The notes beneath the pieces were generated by a model. It was given only the letters and a program-made list of their open reading frames with translations, did no database searches and was not told where the DNA came from. Both the position numbers and the translations under genes were made by a program. 38,744 bases of DNA, from NCBI GenBank assembly GCA_003644445.1, contig QNCG01000003.1, forward strand, positions 1 through 38,744. Reading direction: 5' to 3'. Positions 19,790 to 32,178 of the stretch are shown one piece after another. The DNA is from Candidatus Duberdicusella sinuisediminis (GTDB lineage: Bacteria > Omnitrophota > Gorgyraeia > Duberdicusellales > Duberdicusellaceae). How positions within the stretch are numbered: the stretch's first letter is position 1; the number at the start of each line of letters is the position of its first letter.

Positions 19790-21058
19790 CTAGCTTTTTT
19801 TATTCGGCTCAAATAATTCTTTAGGTACTTTAACTCCCATCTTATCAAATTTAGATAAAAAAGTAGGCAAAACACCCGTAGGAGAAAAAAAACCTCTTAC
19901 TTCTCCCTGAGGAGTTATTTCTTCTTGAGCAAAAGAGAATAAATCTTTGATAATTATATTATCTTCGGAATCTAAATCAACAATCTCACTTATCCGGGTA
20001 ACCTTTCTAGAACCATCTACTAATTGCTCCTGCTGAACCACTACTTCTAAACCCTGAGTAATCTGCCTTCTTATTGCCCAAATAGGCAGATTTACTCCTG
20101 AATAAAAAACCATTGTCTCTAACCTGCTAACTACATCTTCAGGTGAAGAAGCATGGATTACCGCTAAAATACCCCTATGCCCACTATTCAAAGCCTGAAG
20201 GAAATCTAAGGCTTCCTGGCCTCTTATTTCCCCTAAGATAATCCGGGAAGGCCTCATCCTTAAAGTATTTATAAATAAATCTCTTATAGCAACTTCTCCT
20301 TTGCCCTCTACATTAGGAGCCCGGGTTAAAAGTCTCACCACATGTTTCTGCCTAAGGTGTAATTCTAAAGCATCCTCAATAGTTATAATTCTTTCTGAAG
20401 GCTCAATATAAGAAGATAAAACTTCTAAAGTAGTGGTCTTTCCTACGCCAGTGGCTCCCGAAAAAATCATATTGATTTTAGCTTTTATACAAGCTTTAAG
20501 AAAATGAGCCATTTTTTCATCTAATGTCCCTAAGTTTATTAAGTCTTCCAAAGATTCTATTCGTTTCAAAAATTTTCTTATAGTTAATGTAGGCCCTTCC
20601 ACAGATAAGGGAGGCAATATCACATTAACTCTTGAGCCATCCTCCAAAGAAAAATCTACATAAGGAAAAGACTCATCCACTCTTCTCCCAGTAGGCCTTA
20701 TCATCTTCTCAATAATATAGCGAAGATGCTGCTCATTATCAAACTTAACTTCAGTTAAAAACTTTTTACCTTTTCTCTCTGCATAGACCTGGTAAGGACC
20801 ATTAACCATAATCTCAGTAACTTCCTCATCCTCTATAAGCTTTTGAAGAGGGCCCCATCCTAACAAGTCATTAATTATCTCTGAGGTAAGAATCTCCCTA
20901 TCTTTATCAGAGATAATTATTTGCCTTTCCTTCTCTAAACTTTCAAAAATGTCCTCTATTTTAGAGGTTATCTCTTCCTTACTAAAAGAACTTTTATCTC
21001 TTCCCAAACTTAAAAATAAGCTTTCTCTAAGAATCTTTTTAAGTCCAAGCTTATCCAT
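19790..21058 (-). CDS. CpaF/TadA-type secretion ATPase (copy 2)
   Basis: 422 aa; MIFSGATGVGKTTTLEVLS, RIITIEDALEL, MRPSRIILGEIRGQEALDFLQALNSGHRGILAVIHAS. Confidence 0.88.
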   Translation of the reverse strand: MDKLGLKKILRESLFLSLGRDKSSFSKEEITSKIEDIFESLEKERQIIISDKDREILTSEIINDLLGWGPLQKLIEDEEVTEIMVNGPYQVYAERKGKKFLTEVKFDNEQHLRYIIEKMIRPTGRRVDESFPYVDFSLEDGSRVNVILPPLSVEGPTLTIRKFLKRIESLEDLINLGTLDEKMAHFLKACIKAKINMIFSGATGVGKTTTLEVLSSYIEPSERIITIEDALELHLRQKHVVRLLTRAPNVEGKGEVAIRDLFINTLRMRPSRIILGEIRGQEALDFLQALNSGHRGILAVIHASSPEDVVSRLETMVFYSGVNLPIWAIRRQITQGLEVVVQQEQLVDGSRKVTRISEIVDLDSEDNIIIKDLFSFAQEEITPQGEVRGFFSPTGVLPTFLSKFDKMGVKVPKELFEPNKKS

Positions 21059-21059
21059 C

Positions 21060-22106
21060 CTAACTCCTTTTTAAAAAATACAGAAGAGTATCTAAGGAAC
21101 CCCTCTCCTCGATAGCTTTAATTATTTTACCTCTCTTAAAAAGAAGGGCTCTCCTTCCGGCAAAAGCTAAGCCTAAGTCTGAGGTGCTTGCTTCTCCCGG
21201 TCCGTTTACTACACAACCCATAAGAGCAACTTTCATATTTTTATTATACAGGCTATCTTTGTTCTTATAAACCATTTCTTTAAATTTCTCTACTTTTTTC
21301 TTTAAATCTACCTTACACCGCGAACAGGTAGGGCAAGATATTATCTCAGGATAAAAATACCCCTTCCCTAAAGATTGGAGTATCCAGCCTGCGGTTCTTA
21401 CTTCCTCCCAAGAAGAAGAGTTCAAAGAGACTCTTATAGCTGAACCTATACCTTGATATATAAGAATCCCCAGAGTAAGGCAACTTTTTATCAAACCCTC
21501 ATAAAGAGGGCCGGTGGCAGTTAAACCGAGATGAATGGGGTAAGGCAACTTCTTATAAAGAATCTGATTAGCTAAAATTGTAGCTAAACAAGACTCAGCC
21601 TTAGCTGAAACCATTATTCTCTTAAAGTTTAAACTCTCCAAAAATTCTACATAAGAAAAGACCTTCTTAACCATAGCCTGGGCTAATTCTCTACTATCCA
21701 TCCTTTTTTTAAATCCTCCGGAGTTAACACCTACTCTTATGGGCGTGGATTTTTCTTTAGCCAGTTTTGCAATCTTTGTTAGATGAGATTTTTTGTAGAT
21801 ATTTAAAGGATTCAACCTTAAACAGTCTACCCCTTTCTCTAATGCTGAGAGAGCTAACCTATAGTTAAAGTGGATATCTGCCTCTAAAGGAATGTCTATT
21901 AATTTTCTTAATCGATCTATTACCTTTAAATCTCCCTCCTTCTCTATAGCTACTCTTAAGATTTGGCAACCTTCTTGTTTAAGAAGTTTAACCTCTTTTA
22001 AAAAGTTCTTGTTATCTTCTAAGGAAGTTTTAATCATTCCTTTTATAACTATAGAGTTTTTACCTCCTAATTTTAAATTACTTACTTTTATAACTTTTTT
22101 CCTCAT
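21060..22106 (-). CDS. ispG: 4-hydroxy-3-methylbut-2-enyl diphosphate synthase
   Basis: 348 aa; DIPLEADIHFNYRLAL, LRLNPLNI, IRVGVNSGGF, SCPTCSRCKVDL, ALMGCVVNGPGEA. Confidence 0.94.
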   Translation of the reverse strand: MRKKVIKVSNLKLGGKNSIVIKGMIKTSLEDNKNFLKEVKLLKQEGCQILRVAIEKEGDLKVIDRLRKLIDIPLEADIHFNYRLALSALEKGVDCLRLNPLNIYKKSHLTKIAKLAKEKSTPIRVGVNSGGFKKRMDSRELAQAMVKKVFSYVEFLESLNFKRIMVSAKAESCLATILANQILYKKLPYPIHLGLTATGPLYEGLIKSCLTLGILIYQGIGSAIRVSLNSSSWEEVRTAGWILQSLGKGYFYPEIISCPTCSRCKVDLKKKVEKFKEMVYKNKDSLYNKNMKVALMGCVVNGPGEASTSDLGLAFAGRRALLFKRGKIIKAIEERGSLDTLLYFLKRS

Positions 22107-23170
22107 TATTTACTAAATATTTTAGAACCAAACCTGATAATATCATTATAGAGAACAAAGAATATTAAAAGAAAAATAAAGGATATTCCTATCTTAGTAA
22201 TTATCTCCTCTGTCTTTAATGAAAGAGGTTTTCTCCTTATCTTCTCTAAGCCTAAAAGAAAAATGTGTCCTCCATCTAAAACTGGCAAGGGTAAAATATT
22301 AAAAATTGCTAAACTCATACTTAAGACTGCCATAAGGTGGAGTACAGAAGAAAGCCCCCAGCTTACAGCTTGTTTAGTAATATAATATATACCTAAAGGA
22401 CCAGTAAGAGTCTCTCTAAAGGGAAGGGCTCCTATTACTATATAAAATAAAGCCTTAAAAGTAAGAAAAGTAAACCTCAGTAAACTCAAACTTCCCTCTA
22501 TAATCGCTCTTAAAGGGGTGTATCTTAATTTAACCACCTCTTGAGAAGGATAAATCCCGATAAAAGAAAAGACTCTCTTTCTTCCCAAGAGATCTTTTAC
22601 TTCTTCTCTCTTAGGAGTAATAGTAAATCTCACTTTTTCCCCATTTCTTAAAACTACTACCTCTATTTGTTTGAGGTTAGTATTATGGATTACTTCAGTT
22701 ATATCCTGCCAGGTCTTTGTAGGTTTGCCTTCTACTTCTAAGATTATATCTTGCTCTTTAATTCCGGCTTTTTCTGCTGGCCAGCCCGGTTTGAGTTTTC
22801 CCACCCGGTTAGAAGGAAGTTCTACTCCGGCCAGGAAAACAAGACAGAATAAAATCCAACTAAATAAATAATTAAACAAAGGACCAGCTAATATTATTTT
22901 AGCTCTCCTCCCCAAAGGTTTAGACAAAAACTCCCAAGGTTTTCTTTGATACTCCTGGCGTTCAAAACCAGCCAATTTAACATAACCTCCCCACAAGATA
23001 AGAGATATATAAAGGTCAAATGTCCTGAACTTAAATTTAGCCAAGGGAGGCCCAAACCCTATGGAGAAGACCTCCACTTTTACCCCTGAAGCCTTAGCTA
23101 AAAGAAAATGGCCCAGTTCGTGAACCACTACTAAAATTCCTAAAATGAGAATAAATACCAGCACACTCAT
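22106..23170 (-). CDS. rseP: RIP-family site-2 metalloprotease
   Basis: 354 aa; VVVHELGHFLLAKASGVKVEVFSIGFGPPL, single PDZ, NILPLPVLDGGHI. Confidence 0.93.
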   Translation of the reverse strand: MSVLVFILILGILVVVHELGHFLLAKASGVKVEVFSIGFGPPLAKFKFRTFDLYISLILWGGYVKLAGFERQEYQRKPWEFLSKPLGRRAKIILAGPLFNYLFSWILFCLVFLAGVELPSNRVGKLKPGWPAEKAGIKEQDIILEVEGKPTKTWQDITEVIHNTNLKQIEVVVLRNGEKVRFTITPKREEVKDLLGRKRVFSFIGIYPSQEVVKLRYTPLRAIIEGSLSLLRFTFLTFKALFYIVIGALPFRETLTGPLGIYYITKQAVSWGLSSVLHLMAVLSMSLAIFNILPLPVLDGGHIFLLGLEKIRRKPLSLKTEEIITKIGISFIFLLIFFVLYNDIIRFGSKIFSK

Positions 23171-23184
23171 ATTCTAAAATAAGT

Positions 23185-24321
23185 TTAAAACACTAATTCT
23201 TTTACTTTCTCCCTAGCCCAAGCTTCCCAATAATAAACATCTTCTAAAGAAGTAATGTCTCTTGGTTTATGCTTGGCAATCACTCTTTCTATAATCTTAG
23301 AGATGTCAGAAAAACCGACTTTCCCCTTAAGATAGAGGTCTACTACTTCCTCATCTGCAGAAACTAAAACCGTGGGGAAACTTTTTTCTTTGTTAGCTAC
23401 AAAATAAGCCAAATTAAGTAGAGGAAACTTTTTATAATCAGGCAGGAAAAATTCTAAGCCTTTTATCTTATCTAAAAGGAGCTTCTTTCCTTTTAAAGAA
23501 AATTTATCTATTCCTAATCCTGAAGAAATAGGTATTCTCATATCGGGATAAAACATACAAGAAATTAAACTCTTATCTCTCTTTTCCAAAAAGGCATGGA
23601 CTACTGATTGAGGATGAATAAGTATCTTTATATTTTCTGAGTCTATATTAAATAACCTCTTTATCTCTATCACCTCAAAACCCTTATTCATAAGAGTGGC
23701 TGAATCTACTGAGATTTTCTTACCCATCTTCCATACCGGATGTCTTATTGCCTCTTTAGCTTTAACGTTCTTAATAATTTCTTTAGGTTTATCCCAGAAA
23801 GGACCCCCTGAGGCTGTAAGATAAACACAAAGAATATCTTCTCTATCTTCTTTCTTAAGAAGATTAAGTACCGCCCAGGCTTCACTATCTACAGGAAATA
23901 GTTCGGTATTCCTATTCTTTGCTCTCTCTTTTATAATCTCACCTGCAGAGATAATTGCTTCTTTATTAGCTAAAAGAACCTTTTTAGCCTTCCCCAAACA
24001 AGAAAACAAAGGCTTAAGAGCAGAAAGACCGGGCACTCCTAAAACTAAAATATCACATTCTTTCTTAGAAAGTTCCCCCAAACCTTCCTCTCCTGCTAAT
24101 ATCTTCAGGCCTTTATTAATTCTGAGAGTTTTAGCTTTTCCTTTATCTAAAATACTTACATAAGAAGGTCTAAATTCCTTTATCTGCTTATTAAGAAGAG
24201 ACGTATTCCTCCTTGCTGAAAGACCTATTACTTCAAATTTATCAGGATTTTCTTTTACGACCTTTAAAGTAGCTCTTCCAATAGAGCCTGTGGAACCTAA
24301 AATAATTATCCTCTTCATCAC
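23185..24321 (-). CDS. dxr: 1-deoxy-D-xylulose 5-phosphate reductoisomerase
   Basis: 378 aa; IILGSTGSIGRATLKVV, LANKEAIISAGE, PVDSEAWAVLNLL, TASGGPFWD, VDSATLMNKGFEVIE. Confidence 0.96.
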   Translation of the reverse strand: MMKRIIILGSTGSIGRATLKVVKENPDKFEVIGLSARRNTSLLNKQIKEFRPSYVSILDKGKAKTLRINKGLKILAGEEGLGELSKKECDILVLGVPGLSALKPLFSCLGKAKKVLLANKEAIISAGEIIKERAKNRNTELFPVDSEAWAVLNLLKKEDREDILCVYLTASGGPFWDKPKEIIKNVKAKEAIRHPVWKMGKKISVDSATLMNKGFEVIEIKRLFNIDSENIKILIHPQSVVHAFLEKRDKSLISCMFYPDMRIPISSGLGIDKFSLKGKKLLLDKIKGLEFFLPDYKKFPLLNLAYFVANKEKSFPTVLVSADEEVVDLYLKGKVGFSDISKIIERVIAKHKPRDITSLEDVYYWEAWAREKVKELVF

Positions 24322-24330
24322 TTTGGTTTT

Positions 24331-25155
24331 TTATTTGAATAGAAGATAGTAAAAGGAAATATTTTTAAACATAGTAACATAAAAATAAAATACTGGTGCA
24401 GAAAAAATTAAACTATCAATAACATCCAATACTCCTCCCATACCCAGTAAAATCCTTCCTGAATCTTTAACCTGGCAATCTCTTTTTAATAAAGACTCAA
24501 ATAAATCTCCTAATTGGCCAACTACTCCTAAAATTAACCCCAGGCCCATAACTTGGAAAATAGTAAAATTATCAAGCCAGGCTCTAAATAATAGAGCAAA
24601 TATTACACTAAAAACTAATCCTCCTGCTGCTCCCTCTATAGATTTATTAGGACTTACTCTTTTTAGCAAGGGATGTCTTCCCCAAAGACTGCCTATAATA
24701 TAAGCCCCTAAATCCTGGGCTTTAACTACTAAAATCAAAAATCCTAAAAGAAAGACCCCTCCTTCTAAATTTCTAATTCTTAAGATAAAACTAAAACACC
24801 AGGAAACATATAAAACTCCAAAAACTGTTGCTGAGATAGAAAGAATAGTCTCCTGATTTTCCTTGCGAGTTAGTTCTAACAAGAAAAGTATAAACAAACC
24901 ACACACTATTAAAAATAATTGCCATTCCCGGGTTATAGGAAATTGAAAAAATATAGAAATAGGGATGAAGGCGCCCAGTATCAACCCAAAAAACTTAAAC
25001 AGCCTCACCTTCTTTTTCTCGATCATCAGGAAGAATTCCCAAAGCCCTGTAAGAATAAAGAGAACAACCATTAAAAGACACAGAGGTCTAAAAATTATAG
25101 AAAGAATAGTTATCCCTATTAAGAGTAAACTACTTCTAATTCTCTTGGCTACCAT
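24331..25155 (-). CDS. cdsA: Phosphatidate cytidylyltransferase
   Basis: 274 aa, multi-TM; KRVSPNKSIEGAAGGLVFSVIFA, GQLGDLFESLLKRDCQVKDSGRILLGMGGVLDVIDSLIFSAPVFY. Confidence 0.93.
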   Translation of the reverse strand: MVAKRIRSSLLLIGITILSIIFRPLCLLMVVLFILTGLWEFFLMIEKKKVRLFKFFGLILGAFIPISIFFQFPITREWQLFLIVCGLFILFLLELTRKENQETILSISATVFGVLYVSWCFSFILRIRNLEGGVFLLGFLILVVKAQDLGAYIIGSLWGRHPLLKRVSPNKSIEGAAGGLVFSVIFALLFRAWLDNFTIFQVMGLGLILGVVGQLGDLFESLLKRDCQVKDSGRILLGMGGVLDVIDSLIFSAPVFYFYVTMFKNISFYYLLFK

Positions 25156-25852
25156 CTTTTAAACCTCCAAATCTTCTCTTTCTTTGAGAAAAGGCCTCTA
25201 AGGCTTTATCAAAATCAGCTTCATAAAAATCTGGCCACAAAGTTTCAGTAAAATAGAGCTCAGAGTAAGCTAACCTCCAGAGAAAGAAATTACTGATTCT
25301 CTTTTCTCCGGAAGTTCTAATTAACAAATCTAAATCAGGGATAAAAGGACTATAGAGATAATCTTTAAAGCTATCCTCATTTAGAGGCAAGTCAATTTTT
25401 TTCTCTTGATAATCTAAAATGATGCTATTTACTGCATCTACAATTTCGGCTCTTCCTCCGTAATTTAAAGCTATATTCAGGATAAAATCTCTATTATCTT
25501 TTGTAAGTATTACTGCTTCTTCTATCTGACTTATTAGACGTGGTGGTAACCCCCTTCTTCTTCCCATTACATTCAAGCCCACCCCTCTATCTTTCAATTT
25601 CTGCTTATTCTTTACTAAGTATTCTTCTAAATAGGAAAACAAAAAATCAATCTCCTGCTTAGGCCTCTTCCAGTTCTCAGTAGAAAAAGCAAATAAACTC
25701 AGGATTTTTACTCCTCTCTTCTGAGCGTATTTAGAAATCCTCTCTACATTTTCTATTCCTTTGCGGTGACCAAAACTCCTGGGCAAACCTCTCCTCTTAG
25801 CCCACCGTCCATTTCCATCCATAATTATCCCTACATGCTCTGGAAGATTCAT
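25136..25852 (-). CDS. uppS: Undecaprenyl diphosphate synthase
   Basis: 238 aa; LPEHVGIIMDGNGRWAKRRGLPRSFGHRKGIENV, LSLFAFSTENWKRP, DLLIRTSGEKRISNFFLWRLAYSELYF. Confidence 0.97.
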   Translation of the reverse strand: MNLPEHVGIIMDGNGRWAKRRGLPRSFGHRKGIENVERISKYAQKRGVKILSLFAFSTENWKRPKQEIDFLFSYLEEYLVKNKQKLKDRGVGLNVMGRRRGLPPRLISQIEEAVILTKDNRDFILNIALNYGGRAEIVDAVNSIILDYQEKKIDLPLNEDSFKDYLYSPFIPDLDLLIRTSGEKRISNFFLWRLAYSELYFTETLWPDFYEADFDKALEAFSQRKRRFGGLKDGSQEN

Positions 25853-25858
25853 TCTCTA

Positions 25859-25884
25859 CAAAAAAAGGGGCTCTCCAGCCCCTT
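25859..25884 (-). terminator. Intrinsic terminator on the - strand, immediately upstream of uppS
   Basis: 8-bp stem AAGGGGCT (25865-25872) / AGCCCCTT (25877-25884), 4-nt loop, followed on the - strand by TTTTTTTGT. Confidence 0.85.
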
Positions 25885-25920
25885 CCCTCAGAAATCAGTA
25901 AAAAGAAGTAACTTCTCTCC

Positions 25921-26268
25921 TTAAAGAGTATCCTTTTTCATTAATTCTTCACTTAGACTTTGCTCTAATTTTTCCTTTAATTTCTTTAATTTTTCCAACT
26001 CTAATCTCAATTCTCCGATTAACTTCTCTTTAGAAACTAAAACTTCCTTAGTAGAGTTAAGTTGACTTTCCAAATCTCCTATCTTCTTTAAGAGATTACC
26101 TTTTTCCTTTTCTAAACTGCTTACTCTTTCTTCTGCTTTCATCCTCAGACTTTTTTCTTTGGAAGAATATTTATGAGCTTTATTAAGCTGATAGCCTAAA
26201 GAGAAAACCACAATTAATAAAAGTACAATAACCCCTACTAGAAATCCTAAAATCGGCGAATCCTTCAT
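25921..26268 (-). CDS. Hypothetical membrane-anchored coiled-coil protein
   Basis: 115 aa; N-terminal TM (ILGFLVGVIVLLLIVVFSLGYQL) then a Lys/Glu/Leu-rich coiled coil. SD AAGGAGG upstream. Confidence 0.7.
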   Translation of the reverse strand: MKDSPILGFLVGVIVLLLIVVFSLGYQLNKAHKYSSKEKSLRMKAEERVSSLEKEKGNLLKKIGDLESQLNSTKEVLVSKEKLIGELRLELEKLKKLKEKLEQSLSEELMKKDTL

Positions 26269-26292
26269 CTAACCTACCTCCTTAAAATTTTA

Positions 26293-26393
26293 CCCCGCAC
26301 CACCAGAAAGCTACGCTTCTAAACCTGCAGATAAAGGAAAATATCTCAAAGGACCATGTCCACAAGCCACGGCTATTAAGCCGTGGTGCGAGG
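26293..26393 (-). other. Structured inverted-repeat element in the OmpA/coiled-coil intergenic region (structured RNA or IS200/IS605-derived MITE)
   Basis: Outer arms CCCCGCACCAC (26293-26303) and GTGGTGCGAGG (26383-26393); inner hairpins CCACGGCT-ATTA-AGCCGTGG (26367-26386), GGAC-CAT-GTCC (26351-26361) and AGAAAGC-TAC-GCTTCT (26305-26320). Confidence 0.6.
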
Positions 26394-26394
26394 T

Positions 26395-27036
26395 TTACTT
26401 AAGAATCTCTTCTCGAGCTTCTGGTTCTTCCACTTCTAATTTTTTTACCAAGCGAGGAAGGACTACTATTTCTACCCGACGATTTAACTGTCTTCCTTCA
26501 GGGGTATCATTGGAAGCTACAGGTCTATATTCTCCATAACCAATAGCTGAGAGACGAGAAGGGTTTATTCCTTTCTCTTCCAAATAATGTAAAACACTTA
26601 GAGCCCGGTGAGTAGATAACTCCCAGTTAGATTTCCAGCCCGAATATTTTATAGGCTGATTATCAGTATGACCTTCTATACCTACATTGTGATTTCTAAG
26701 TTCTTCTTTTAAAATTTTAGCCACCTTATCTAATATAGGAAAACTCTCCTGACGAAGCTCAGCCTTCCCCGAATCAAAAAGAACTTCTGCCAAAACCGTA
26801 ATAACTAAACCTCTCTCTTCCATTTTAAGTTTTACTTCTTTATCTCTTATTTCTTTAGAAAGCCTTTCTTCTAACAAAGTCTTAGCAGACCTAAGCTCAG
26901 CTAACTCTTGTTCTAACTGCTTTATTTTTTCTAAGTCTGAACGCCGACCTTTCTGAACTACTAAAGCACACCCTGATAAATAAGTAATAACTAATAAACT
27001 AAAACTTACTAGAGTAAATATCTTAAAATATCTCAT
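26395..27036 (-). CDS. OmpA/Pal-like peptidoglycan-associated lipoprotein
   Basis: 213 aa; lipobox YLSGC, coiled coil, GHTDNQPI, NWELSTHRALSVLHYLEEKGINPSRLSAIGYGEYRPVASNDTPEGRQLNRRVEIVV. Confidence 0.88.
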   Translation of the reverse strand: MRYFKIFTLVSFSLLVITYLSGCALVVQKGRRSDLEKIKQLEQELAELRSAKTLLEERLSKEIRDKEVKLKMEERGLVITVLAEVLFDSGKAELRQESFPILDKVAKILKEELRNHNVGIEGHTDNQPIKYSGWKSNWELSTHRALSVLHYLEEKGINPSRLSAIGYGEYRPVASNDTPEGRQLNRRVEIVVLPRLVKKLEVEEPEAREEILK

Positions 27037-27060
27037 AATCCACCCCTTTATTTTGTCAAC

Positions 27061-27089
27061 ATCTTATCACAACCCCTCTAAGTAGTCAA
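27061..27089 (-). promoter_or_regulatory. Predicted sigma70-type promoter for the OmpA-lipoprotein unit
   Basis: - strand TTGACT-N17-TAAGAT, about 25 nt upstream of the OmpA-family start. Confidence 0.65.
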
Positions 27090-27090
27090 G

Positions 27091-29181
27091 TTATTTAAAA
27101 AGGCTAAATTTGATTATAAACCCACTAAAAACTATAGAAACCATAGACATAAGTTTGATAAGGATATTTAAAGAGGGTCCAGCTGTGTCTTTAAAGGGGT
27201 CTCCTACTGTATCTCCTACTACTGAAGCCTTATGGGCAGATGAGCCTTTGCCTCCAAAGTTGCCTTCTTCAATAAATTTCTTAGCATTATCCCAGGCTCC
27301 TCCGGAATTAGCCATCATCAAAGCTAAAACAAATCCCGAAACCAAAGCTCCTACTAATAAAGAAGCCACTGCTTCAATCCCTAAAAGTAAACCCACTATT
27401 ACTGGAAGGAGAATAGCTAATAAAGCAGGAAGAAGCATCTCTTTCTGAGCTGCCTTAAGAGTAATCCTTACACAACTCTCATAATCTGCAGAAGACTTGC
27501 CCTCTTTAAGAAGAGGGTCTTCTCTAAATTGCCTTCTTACTTCCTCAATAATCTTACTGGCTGTTCTTCCTACAGACTTAAGTAAAGAAGAAGAAAAGAT
27601 AAATGGAGACATCCCTCCTATAAATAATCCCACAAGTAAACGGGGATTAAGAAGAGAAAGTTCTAAAGGCCTTCCTAATAATTCTACTCTTTCCTTGTAA
27701 GCTACTATCAAAGCTAAAGCAGTTAAGCTTGCTGAACCTATAGCAAACCCCTTGCCAGTAGCAGCAGTAGTGTTTCCTAAAGCATCGAGTTGGTCAGTCC
27801 TCTTTCTCACTTCCGAAGGTAATCCGGCCATCTGAGCATTACCTCCAGCATTATCAGCTACCGGACCATAAGCATCGGAAGCTAAAGTAATCCCTAAGGT
27901 AGAAAGAAGCCCTACTGCTGCTACTCCTACTCCGTATAAACCCAGATTATAATTTACTCTGCCTCCTGATAAGTAGAAACTCATTAACACTCCCAAACAC
28001 ACTAAAACTACTGGTATTAATGTAGAAAACATTCCCAAAGAAAGTCCGCCAATAATGACGGTAGCCGGCCCAGTTAAAGCAGTTTGAGAAAGCTGGCGAG
28101 TAGGAGAAAAACTGTGGGAGGTAAAATATTCAGTAGAAACTCCTAAAAATATCCCTACTATAAGACCAACTATAACTGAACCCCAGACTCCCAGGTAACT
28201 CTTACCCAGAGTATTTACTACTACTAAATAAGAAAAAATAGCAATTAATAAAGAGGCACTATAAACGCCTCTTCTTAAACTGAGGATTAAATCTTTTTGA
28301 GTTTCTCTCTTGGTTTTAACAAAGAAGAAGCCTAAAACTGAAGCTATCACCCCGCAAACAGCTATTAACAGGGGGATTGTCACCCCTTTAATTCCCAACC
28401 CTGCACCAGCAGCTAAAGCCATAGTAGCTACTATAGAATCTACATAAGATTCGTATAAATCTGCGCCCATTCCCGCAACATCGCCTACATTATCACCTAC
28501 CTGGTCAGCAATTACTGCTGGATTACGAGGGTCATCTTCAGGTAAACCTTCTTCTACTTTCCCTACTAAATCTGCACCCACATCAGCGGCTTTAGTATAA
28601 ATTCCTCCTCCTACCCGGGCAAAGAGGGCGTAAGCAGAAGCCCCCATCCCAAAACAAAGCATAGTAGAAGTAATAGCGCTTAGCTTATCAAATCCTGCAG
28701 GTAAAGGATGAAAACTATACCACCAGTTAAGAATAAAATACCAGATAGCTAAATCTAAGAGCCCTAAACCTACTACCATAAGACCCATAACTGTACCTGA
28801 AGAGAAAGCCACTCTCAAACCCTGATTCAAACTCTCTCGGCAACCCTGAGCTGTCCGGGAAGAAGAATTAGTAGCAATCCACATCCCTATCCAGCCACAG
28901 AGAGCAGACCAGAATCCTCCAGTTAGAAAAGCAAAGGGAACAAATATAACTAAGAAACCTTTGTAAGCCATAAAAAGAAGAATAAAAAAGAGAACAAGAA
29001 AAAATATTGAAACTACTTTATACTGCTGTTTAAGATAAGCTTTAGCACCTGTAGAAACAAAGCCAGAAATCTTGCGCATCTCTTCTGAACCAGAGTCTTT
29101 CTTAAATATCCAGATAATTAAATAGAAAGAAAAACCTAAAGCTATCATTGACCCCACAGGAACCAGCCAAAATAGATTCAT
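27091..29181 (-). CDS. hppA: Membrane-bound ion-translocating pyrophosphatase (K+-dependent type by motif)
   Basis: 696 aa, multi-[86 protein letters not shown]. Confidence 0.97.
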   Translation of the reverse strand: MNLFWLVPVGSMIALGFSFYLIIWIFKKDSGSEEMRKISGFVSTGAKAYLKQQYKVVSIFFLVLFFILLFMAYKGFLVIFVPFAFLTGGFWSALCGWIGMWIATNSSSRTAQGCRESLNQGLRVAFSSGTVMGLMVVGLGLLDLAIWYFILNWWYSFHPLPAGFDKLSAITSTMLCFGMGASAYALFARVGGGIYTKAADVGADLVGKVEEGLPEDDPRNPAVIADQVGDNVGDVAGMGADLYESYVDSIVATMALAAGAGLGIKGVTIPLLIAVCGVIASVLGFFFVKTKRETQKDLILSLRRGVYSASLLIAIFSYLVVVNTLGKSYLGVWGSVIVGLIVGIFLGVSTEYFTSHSFSPTRQLSQTALTGPATVIIGGLSLGMFSTLIPVVLVCLGVLMSFYLSGGRVNYNLGLYGVGVAAVGLLSTLGITLASDAYGPVADNAGGNAQMAGLPSEVRKRTDQLDALGNTTAATGKGFAIGSASLTALALIVAYKERVELLGRPLELSLLNPRLLVGLFIGGMSPFIFSSSLLKSVGRTASKIIEEVRRQFREDPLLKEGKSSADYESCVRITLKAAQKEMLLPALLAILLPVIVGLLLGIEAVASLLVGALVSGFVLALMMANSGGAWDNAKKFIEEGNFGGKGSSAHKASVVGDTVGDPFKDTAGPSLNILIKLMSMVSIVFSGFIIKFSLFK

Positions 29182-29189
29182 TCTCCCTC

Positions 29190-32172
<2,983 letters not shown>

Positions 32173-32178
32173 ATATTT

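Noticed and set aside
27110-27448. 112-aa + strand ORF within hppA
   Set aside because: Antisense shadow ORF over highly conserved pyrophosphatase sequence.
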